A stretch of DNA of 64,000 bases, from positions 56,570,987-56,634,986 of the forward strand of contig OY288259.1 in the NCBI GenBank assembly GCA_958450325.1, read 5' to 3'. Made by a program: the position numbers and the translations under genes. This DNA is from Agrostemma githago (Eukaryota > Streptophyta > Magnoliopsida > Caryophyllales > Caryophyllaceae). Below are positions 56,430 to 64,000 of the stretch, in pieces (within the stretch, counting starts at the first letter, position 1; each line of letters starts with the position of its first letter). The notes beneath the pieces were generated by a model. That model was not told where the DNA came from and searched no databases. It was given only the letters and a program-made list of their open reading frames with translations.

Positions 56430-58870
56430 ATGGAAGCTACTTTAAGCAGTCTGAAAACCTCTGTGGACGCCATGATCGACAAACAGGCCGACATAGAAGC
56501 CCAACTAGCTGAAATGAGGACCGGGCAAATTGCTATCATCACTCGTTTGGCTGCAGTGGAGCAAAGGACTCCAAATACTGGGGTTACGGAACCTCTGGCT
56601 GAACTAGTTAGCTCGGTCCGCCGATTGGAAGAATAGGTTCACTTGACTGGGAGTAACAATATCCATCGGGAGAATAGTCGTGAGTATAACCCGTTAAGTG
56701 ACAAGCTACCCGCAAACCTGAACCTCACCGGTTTGCCCATGTTTGAAGGGACTGAAGACCCATTACTACATGTACGGGCCTTCAAGGAGTTCATGGCCAT
56801 CAAAGGGGTGGACTCTACAATGTTCAAGAGCCTTTTTGATGCGTCTCTTGAAAAGCACCCTCGGGCCTGGTACTACAGGCTAGACCCGAAGAAATACCCT
56901 ACTTGGGATGATGTGGCCACCGAGTTTGCTCGGAACTATGTTGACAATACCGAGATCCAAACCACAATTCGATCTCTGGAGGTCATGGCCCAAGAGCCGA
57001 AAGAAGGTTTTACCAAATACCTTCAACGCTGGAGGGCCGAGAGCGTGAAACTGGTCGATAAGCCCAGTGCGAAGACTTTGGTGGAGGCTTTTGTCAAGAA
57101 CCTCCTCCCCTCCTACCGGGTTCACCTCCGATATGCTGTCATACCCAATTTCACCACCCTTACTGAAATGGGTATGAGGATCGAAGATGACTTAAGACTG
57201 GAAGGCCTCACTAAGGCCGCTGCCAAGGGTTACCAAGGGGCTTCTTCCTCCACTACCAAGCCCCAAGCAGCAACCCGCAGCATTTTTGATGCGGTTAATC
57301 TACTAGATGCCCCGTCCAAGAAGAACACCCCACCTCGGGTTTTTACTGATATAGGTACTACCTATACTTATGCCTTACAAAGGCTATCCTTTAAAGGCCT
57401 AATCCAACCGATAGGCCCAACTCCTGAAGTTCCGGTCGAGCGACGCTCCAAGAACTACAATGCCCAAGCCTATTGCCAGTACCACCGAGGCAATGGGCAT
57501 GATACCGAGAAGTGCTGGAAGATGACGCACTTGATCCAGGACCTGATCGAAAGTGATAAAATCCCGCTACCCGGAGATAAGCCCAGCAACAAGGAGAACC
57601 CTTTCAGCTCCCACACCATCTTTACCGGGGAGGTGATTGATTGCTCTCACCTTATCTCTCCATTTATCCCGCAAGTGAACGGGATCTGGTTTGACGACGA
57701 GGATGACGTCTACCTCACCAAAGGGGAAGCTGTCCCCATCACCTCCGAGGAGATTCGAAGGACTAAATCCCGAGTCCTAACCAGTAACCACCTCGGTCGT
57801 CCCTATCAAGCCACTAGCTCTAGGGACACCCCTATCCCGACAACCGTCACTGAGCCATTCAGGACGGAAGTCGCCCCTGAAGAGCCAACTGCTGAAACGA
57901 CTCTCGTAAAGCAGCTGAAGAAGACCCGAGTTGACCTCACTATATGGCAACTCTTGGTTAGCTCACAGGAACATCGAGAAGCACTTACAAAGGCTCTCGA
58001 TCAAATTAAGGTTGACTCTTTGGTTACCCCTGCTGAGATGGTAGCCACGGTCCTGCCCCACCTGAAGGGCAAAGCTAAGAAAGAAGGCCCGATGATTACC
58101 TTCTCTGAAGCCGACCTACCGCCATTCGGGGCCTCCCATAATCTGGCCCTCTACATTACGGTGGTTTGCCGAGGGAAATACCTCCCTATGACCCTGGTTG
58201 ATGATGGGTCCGCTGTGAATGTTCTTCCTCTAAGGACCGCCAAAGCCCTCGGCATTACCGAGGCCGATTACATCCCGACTTCTCAGACCATCCAAGCCTT
58301 TGATGGGAGCCCAAAGTCGGTAGCTGGGGCCGTGAAACTGACCATCATAACCGGTCCGATAGAAAAAGAGCTCGAATTCCAGGTGATCGACGTCACCTCG
58401 TCCTTCAACTTGCTCCTAGGTAGGCCTTGGATCCACGCGGTCGAGGCGGTGTCCTCCACCCTCCACCGAAAGATCAAGATGCCTCTGTTTAACGATGTCA
58501 TCACTTTAGAGGCAACACCAATGACTGTGGCTAGCTGTAACGCCACGGGATGCACGGACCTCTGGGGGTTCGATTTTGTAGGGATGATCGAGGAAGAGTA
58601 CCTCTTTAGGCCTTACTTCACTACGAGCATCGACACGATGCTCCAAAACCTAGGGTACTTTCCGGGGGCTACCTCTCGACCCGATCTTCCAGCTGGGAAG
58701 ATCATCGAGGTCGTCAAAGATGAAGAGTCTCACTTTGGTCTCGGGTATGCCATAACTCCCGACAATGTTGTCCGAGCAGGAATTAAGAAGGCCTGCAACA
58801 TTATTAAGGGTATCCACTTGAGCCCTTACAGCCCACGGTTGGCTGACTACTTTGTCACACCGGTATTGGG
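56430..58870 (+). pseudogene. Element C Gag and protease
   Basis: It starts at 56430 with a coiled-coil-like N-terminus (M-E-A-T-L-S-S-L-K). A TAG at 56634-56636 interrupts the same frame. Gag follows: F-E-G-T-E-D-P capsid motif, W-Y-Y-R-L-D-P-K-K-Y-P-T-W, Y-L-Q-R-W-R, and a zinc-knuckle-like C-Q-Y-H-R-G-N-G-H-D-T-E-K-C-W. The retropepsin has V-D-D-G-S-A-V-N-V with the flap L-L-G-R-P-W. A frameshift near 58860 moves the protein into the pol frame. Without the TAG and the shift it would be a normal Tat polyprotein front half. Confidence 0.88.
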
Positions 58871-59800
58871 GCTGTTCAGGTTGGTCTGTACCAGCCGAAT
58901 GCTGTGCAGCTCGGGATCCACTTGGCCCGGGACGGCAACTATATCCAAGAGGATGTGTTCGCCCTCATCCAATCCAACGGAGCTGAAGATGCTGAGCCCG
59001 CGCTAGGGCTACTATTTGGGGAAGACACCATAGCCCCAACTCCAAAGGAAGACCTGGTCAACCTGATACTCCGCAGCGACAGATTTGACCCGACCAAGCT
59101 AATCTCGGATGTTGGTTCCGAGACGGGAAACAGGGCCTGGAGGAAGACTATCAAATGGACTGATAGTTAGGGAAGAATCTACAAGCTGGTCACCGGAGAG
59201 GGAGACATGCCTAAGTCTGAGTCCGAGTCCGAGTCTGAGTCGGAGTCTGAGTCAGAGTCTGAGGTCGAGTCTAGGGAAGTCAGTGCTAGAGTCACTCCTG
59301 TAACCCCTCTCCCTTTTATCATTCCTGCTGCTGGCACCTCGGGGTCTGTCCCGAGTGCTTTACCAATTCCGCCACTGACCAATGATCAGATGGCTGCTCT
59401 CTTTGAGCTGTTTTCCAAATTTTCAATCAATAATAACAACCGTTCTGCTTACGACTTGGCTCTTTTAAATTCTGTTTTCAAAAATGTTTTATGCTATGGC
59501 ATTGAGAAACCCGACGAACAGGTACCTTTACCTCCACACCTGATCGAGCAACTAGAGCAAAGGGAGTCCCGAAACCTGGTGATCGAAGAAACCGAGTCCA
59601 TAAATGTGGGAACAACCTTAGAGCCTCAGACACTTAAGATAGGATTATTCTTAGATCCCGAGGAGAAACAACAGTTCATAAACCTCCTCCAAGAGTTCAA
59701 GGATGTCTTCACATGGTCCTACAAGGACATGCCGGGGATAGACCGGGAAATAGCCGAGCACCACATACCAATCAAAGACGGGTGCAAACCGGTCAAGTAG
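58871..59800 (+). pseudogene. Element C protease-RT linker and RT N-terminus
   Basis: This frame, in phase with downstream RT, carries a linker interrupted by a TAG at 59168-59170. A serine-glutamate dipeptide run (about nine S-E units, 59214-59265) follows, then a spacer, then the start of the RT region (D-V-F-T-W-S-Y-K-D-M-P-G-I-D). A TAG at 59798-59800 stands where the family has glutamine in C-K-P-V-K-Q. The S-E run is an unstable coding microsatellite. Confidence 0.8.
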
Positions 59801-60412
59801 AAGCTTCGTCGAATGAGGCCCGAGTGGTCTCTCAAGGTAAAAGAAGAAGTCGACAAACAGTTCAAAGCCGGCTTCATACAAGTGTCCGAGTATCCGGACT
59901 GGGTGGCAAACATCGTGCCGGTTCCTAAAAAGGACGGTAAGGTGCGGGTATGTGTTGATTTTCGGGATCTCAACAAGGTGAGCCCGAAAGATGATTTTCC
60001 GTTACCACATATCGACATATTGGTAGATAACACAGCCGATCATGTCCTTCTATCATTCATGGACGGGTATGCGGGGTACAATCAGATCAAGATGGCGGAA
60101 GAAGACATGAGTAAGACTACCTTCACAACACCTTGGGGTACTTACTGCTACACCGTCATGCCATTCGGCCTCATTAATGCCGGAGCCACATATCAGAGGA
60201 CCGCTACCACTTTATTACACGACATGATGCATAAAGAGGTAGAAGTTTATGTAGACGACATGATCGTCAAATCTAAAGAACGGGACGGTCACATCACCGC
60301 CCTAAGAAAATTCTTCACCCGACTACGCAAATACAACATGAGGCTAAACCCTCAAAAATGCAGTTTCGGGGTAACATCAGGCAAATTACTGGGTCATATC
60401 GTTAGCCAATGA
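59801..60412 (+). pseudogene. Element C reverse transcriptase
   Basis: RT core: V-P-V-P-K-K-D-G-K, C-V-D-F-R-D-L-N, F-M-D-G-Y-A-G-Y-N-Q-I (motif A aspartate present), M-P-F-G-L-I-N-A-G-A-T-Y-Q-R, Y-V-D-D-M-I-V-K-S (catalytic pair present). It stops at a TGA (60410-60412) after H-I-V-S-Q, where arginine (CGA) is expected before G-I-E-V-D-P. It is in frame with what precedes and follows. Confidence 0.92.
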
Positions 60413-62029
60413 GGTATCGAAGTCGACCCAGCTAAAATCAAAGCCATTACCGAGATGCAACCTCCCAAAACCGAAAAAGAAATAAGGGAATTTCTCGGGA
60501 AAGTCCAGTATATTAGTCGGTTCATTTCCAAGCTGACCATGGTGTGCGAACCAATTTTCAAGAAACTGAAAGTGGGAGAACGGGTACTATGGGATGACAA
60601 GTACCAAGCTGCTTTCGACAAGATCAAGGAAATTCTGTCTGCTCCGCCGGTCTTAATGCCACCTCAACCCGGTTTGCCTCTGTCCTTATACCTAACGACG
60701 ACCGAGACAGCCATGGGGGCTATGCTGGCTCAGACGGTTGACTCCGAAGAAAGAGCCATTTACTACATCAACAAGAAGTTTTTAGAGTATGAGTGCAAAT
60801 ATACCATGCTCGAAAAGACGTGTTTGGCTCTAGTCTGGGCCACTAAGAAACTCCGGCACTATATGCTCAGTTACGAGGTCCATGTGCTATCTAAAATGGA
60901 CCCGATCAAATACATCTTCGAAAAGCCCGTTCTCAACGGTCGAATCTCTAGATGGACTCTAATGCTGGCAGAGTTCGACATGAAATTTGTACCGTTAAAG
61001 GCTATTAAAGGTCGAGTAGTAGCTGAATTTCTCGCCGACAGCCCGGTAGCCGAAGAAGGACACACCGACACCTGGTCCTTCCTAGACGAAGATATTTTCC
61101 ATACTGATACTGAAACTTGGGATTTATACTTCGATGGAGCATCCAATTTTCGAGGGTTCGGAGTCGGGATCCTCCTAATTTCACCAAAAGGGGAGCATAC
61201 TCCCGTCTCCATCAAACTGGACTTTGATGTTACCAATAATGCAGCAGAGTACGAAGCATGCATTTACAGGCTACAAGCCGCCGCCAATCTGGGGATCACA
61301 AATCTCCGGGTACATGGTGACTCATCCTTGGTCATTAACCAAGCACTTCAAAAATGGAAGACTCGAAATGCTAATCTCGTGGCCTACCAGGCACGAGTAA
61401 GGGATCTCGAGAAACAATTCCAAAAGGTAGAGTACATATACCTACCCCGGGAAGAGAATCAGTTTGCAGATACACTCTCAAAATTGGCATCTTTGCTGAA
61501 CATTCCCGACCACGTGACCAGTATGCCGATTTGCGTCGAAAGACGCTCCGAGCCGGCGTACATTTGCGATATCGAAGACATTGAGATAACTGATCCCGAG
61601 CCATGGTATCAGGCTGTGTTAACATACCTGACGAACGTAGAGTATCCTCCCGGGACGGAAGGTCGAACCAAGAAAGCCTTACGAAGGCTAGCCACCCAGT
61701 TCATCCGTACCGACGACAGTCAGTTATACAAAAAGACGGCACAGGGGGCTCTTCTCCTTTGTGTTGACAAATTTAAAGCCGAGAAAGTTATGGCCGAAGT
61801 ACATGATGGCGAAAACGGTCCGCACATGAATGCCCACATGCTGGTCCAAAAAATCATGAGGCTCGGTTATTACTGGAATACTATGGAAGCCGACTGCCGG
61901 TCATATGTCAAGCATTGTCATAACTGTCAAATCTTTGGCAATGTGCAACATATGTCGTCATCACTGCTTTATACCATGACGTCACCCTGGCCATTCTCGA
62001 CATGGGGTATCGACATAATCGGAAAATAA
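60413..62029 (+). pseudogene. Element C RNase H, second (archaeal-type) RNase H, integrase N-terminus
   Basis: It continues in phase. First comes RT thumb/connection and a degenerate native RNase H (about 60650-61040). A second RNase H follows with its own DEDD set: Asp in Y-F-D-G-A-S, Glu in N-N-A-A-E-Y-E-A-C, Asp in V-H-G-D-S-S-L-V, Asp in N-Q-F-A-D-T-L-S-K-L-A. This extra domain defines Tat elements. Then an integrase HHCC zinc domain (E-V-H-D-G-E-N ... C-H-N-C-Q) and the first core aspartate in T-W-G-I-D-I-I-G. A one-base deletion in the A-run near 62023 ends the frame. Confidence 0.9.
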
Positions 62030-62853
62030 ATCCCTCTGGTACTGGTGGGCACTGTTTCATTTTGGTAGCTATCGATTATTTCACCAAATGGGTCGAAGCT
62101 GAATCATATCGCATTCTCAATGCTAAGCATGTCGCCAAATTTATCCAGAACAAGATAATATGCCGGTATGGGATTCCGCACGAATTTATCAGTGATCACG
62201 GGACTCATTTTCAAGCCGAGACTGCGGCCCTGCTGACCAAATATAAAATCCAAAGGCATACTTCCTCGCCTTACCGTCCCCAAACAAATGGAGCAGTAGA
62301 GGCGGCTAATAAAACAATTGTCACCATACTCAAAAAGATGGCTGATAATTACCGGGACTGGCCCGACAAAATACCTTTTGCCCTATGGGGATACCGAACG
62401 TCAATTCGCACCGCAACCGGAGCAACACCGTATTACCTAACCTATGGGATGGAGGCAGTCCAACCAGTTGAGTTAGAGGTACCATCCCTCAGAATTTTGC
62501 TAGAAAGCCAAGTACCCGAAGCTGACTGGGTTCGAGCACGATATGACTCGTTGGTTCTACTAGACGAACGATGATCTCGTGCCCTCAATAATATCCAAAT
62601 CTACCAGAAGAGGATCCAACGGGCCTTCAACAAGAGAGTAAGGCCCAGACACATTAAAGAAGGCGACCTAGTCCTTAAGTCAATTCGGGCTCTACTACCA
62701 GTTGACCCAAGGGGAAAATTCAAACCCAATTGGGCTGGACCATATCTGGTGAAGAAGATCCTATCAGGGGGAGCAGTGATGCTGACGGACCTAGACGGGA
62801 ATGAGTTTGTCAACCCAACCAACCTGGACCAACTGAAGCGTTACTACCCCTAG
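62020..62853 (+). pseudogene. Element C integrase core and C-terminus
   Basis: In the next frame: L-V-A-I-D-Y-F-T-K-W-V, the second catalytic Asp in F-I-S-D-H-G-T-H-F, the Glu in Q-T-N-G-A-V-E-A-A-N-K, and W-G-Y-R-T-S. A TGA at 62572-62574 follows L-D-E-R. The GPY-like C-terminus (W-A-G-P-Y-L-V) ends at TAG 62851-62853. All three core acidic residues survive. Confidence 0.9.
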
Positions 62854-63237
62854 CCTCTTCTCAATGTCATTAGCAAATTTTATAAAAATCATTCTTTTCA
62901 AAAAGCAAGTCAATAAGCTAGAATTACTTATTCTACTGTCGCAAACATCTTGAACCAATAGTCTTGGTGTAATTCGAAATTGCAAATTTACTAAGTCTGA
63001 ACTACGTTTGGTTTGATTCTGCTAATCGCGGATACGTAGGCAACCCCTCAAAAGGGTACAACCAATGCAATCAAGAAAAGACAGGAGCGGTTTAATAATA
63101 AACTTCTTTTATTAATTCAAAAAAAATCCCGACAAACTCGGGAATTACAAAATGCAGGAATTCAAAAAAATACAAAAAGAACACAACACAAAATAATAAT
63201 AATACTTAAATAATATTAAAGCTAAAGGACTCGGCAT
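62854..63237. other. Element C region between pol and the antisense ORF
   Basis: Non-coding. It contains GGATACGTAGGCAACCCC near 63029-63046, a word I associate with the region after pol in Tat elements. Confidence 0.5.
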
Positions 63238-63987
63238 TTAGGGCATCTTGCCCTTCCCCTTGTCCTTGGCCTCCTTGGCCGTCCACTGGCGACGACGCGG
63301 AGGAGAGCGTTCCCGAATCACCACAGGAACCTCTCTAGCCCGGGCTCGATTGTTTGAGCCCGACTCCTCTATCACATCAATAGGCCCAAGTCGGGCCCTC
63401 ACGGGCTCAGGGAGCCGGTCACGCGGACCTAATCGGTCCCGGGCCGCCAACCTTGGCCCAAGGCGTCTCTCCAAGTCAGTCTGCCCCCGAGTGCTGCTAG
63501 AACCGACTTCCTTAAATCGAGTCTTAGTTTGTGACTTAAGACCCGATTCCTCCCGGACTGTAGCTTCAGGAATATCTCCCCCGGTGAAGAAGTCCCTGTT
63601 GTCCTTCGCCGTCTCGCGGTGAACCAATTCAAAGGCCTCATCAAGCTTCAAGGCCTTGCGAGCTTCCTCGGACTCCTCAGAAATCCATTTCTGGTAAGCC
63701 CGTGACACCCAAGCGGATTGGCAAGGGATGGATATAGTCCATGTAGGACGAGTGAACCATCTTTGCAACCAGGTGTCGCACATAGCGTCCGTCAATTGGA
63801 GCGAGACGCTGATAATGGCTTCAGTCTCAGGGATGCGCTGAGACAAACCGAACTGCCTCAGGAGACAGTCCGGGTAAATATGAACTGTCCAGTCTAGGGA
63901 CAGAATCACCAGGTAGCGAGCTTGGTCTCTCTTGGCCAGGCCAGCCAACTTCGAGAGGAACCACCAAGCAACTGTCCACCTAATCAA
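63238..63987 (-). CDS. Antisense ORF in the 3' region of element C
   Basis: A 249-codon frame opposite to the element's genes, open to the ATG at 63987 and perhaps longer beyond the edge. The N-terminal half is tryptophan-rich (W-L-Q-R-W-F, R-P-T-W-T-I) with an E-E-S-E-E-A-R-K helix. The C-terminal half is basic, R/P/G-rich and ends K-D-K-G-K-G-K-M-P, suggesting a nucleic-acid-binding tail. Extra antisense frames between pol and the 3' LTR are a known trait of Tat elements (Grande, Retand); their function is unknown. It has no internal stop, unlike gag and pol of this copy. I cannot assign a domain. Confidence 0.6.
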   Translation of the reverse strand: MIRWTVAWWFLSKLAGLAKRDQARYLVILSLDWTVHIYPDCLLRQFGLSQRIPETEAIISVSLQLTDAMCDTWLQRWFTRPTWTISIPCQSAWVSRAYQKWISEESEEARKALKLDEAFELVHRETAKDNRDFFTGGDIPEATVREESGLKSQTKTRFKEVGSSSTRGQTDLERRLGPRLAARDRLGPRDRLPEPVRARLGPIDVIEESGSNNRARAREVPVVIRERSPPRRRQWTAKEAKDKGKGKMP

Positions 63988-64000
63988 GGGACCCCCGTGA

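Overview
The window is AT-rich nuclear DNA from a flowering plant, almost certainly a eudicot. The reasons are one spliced host gene (EAF6, a NuA4 histone acetyltransferase subunit), plant-type Ty3/gypsy and Ty1/copia lineages (Tekay-like, Athila, Tat), a plant mariner-like element with CTCCCTCCG termini, and no prokaryotic gene organisation. The TACTCCGTA-type words and the Retand-like Tat element hint weakly at Caryophyllales; that is a guess.

Layout from left to right. 1-5709: a minus-strand Tekay-like Ty3 element (gag-pol up to RNase H, then its 2.25-kb 5' LTR) inserted into a minus-strand copia element (5710-7545). 8379-11959: a complete-looking mariner-like DNA transposon with TIRs, TA target duplication, an unbroken 497-residue transposase and a convergent unknown 169-residue ORF. 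11976-12150: a small MITE. 13573-17420: the host gene EAF6 on the minus strand, seven coding exons plus a 5'UTR exon, with a LINE fossil in one intron. 17676-22293: a non-coding LTR element (174-bp LTRs, minus strand) carrying a GC-rich MULE-like insertion. 22680-23290: TRIM-like debris. 24352-28637: a 4.3-kb solo LTR with 5-bp target duplication, sitting in or next to the LTR of a second, broken copia element (to about 31146).

From 31147 to the right edge is a nest of three large gypsy elements. Athila element A (+) is inserted into the second copia. A carries gag-pro, RT-RNase H, integrase and an env-like ORF. Athila element B (-, 38633-48219, TSD CCCGG, 1620-bp LTRs with one difference seen) is inserted in the 3' end of A's integrase. 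B encodes only gag and protease, so it is non-autonomous yet very young. Tat/Retand-like element C (+, 52610 to beyond the edge) is inserted in A's 3' non-coding region and has gag, protease, RT, two RNase H domains, integrase and an antisense ORF. All but the mariner transposase carry stops or frameshifts.

The most interesting unexplained signal: A, B and C each carry a cluster of short inverted-repeat words, different in sequence in each family, about 300-530 bp into the LTR and 20-90 bp upstream of a TATA box. The arms show compensatory changes. In A and B a second cluster of the same family-specific word lies after the coding region, in A just upstream of the env-like ORF. This looks like a shared promoter or RNA-structure module rather than chance.
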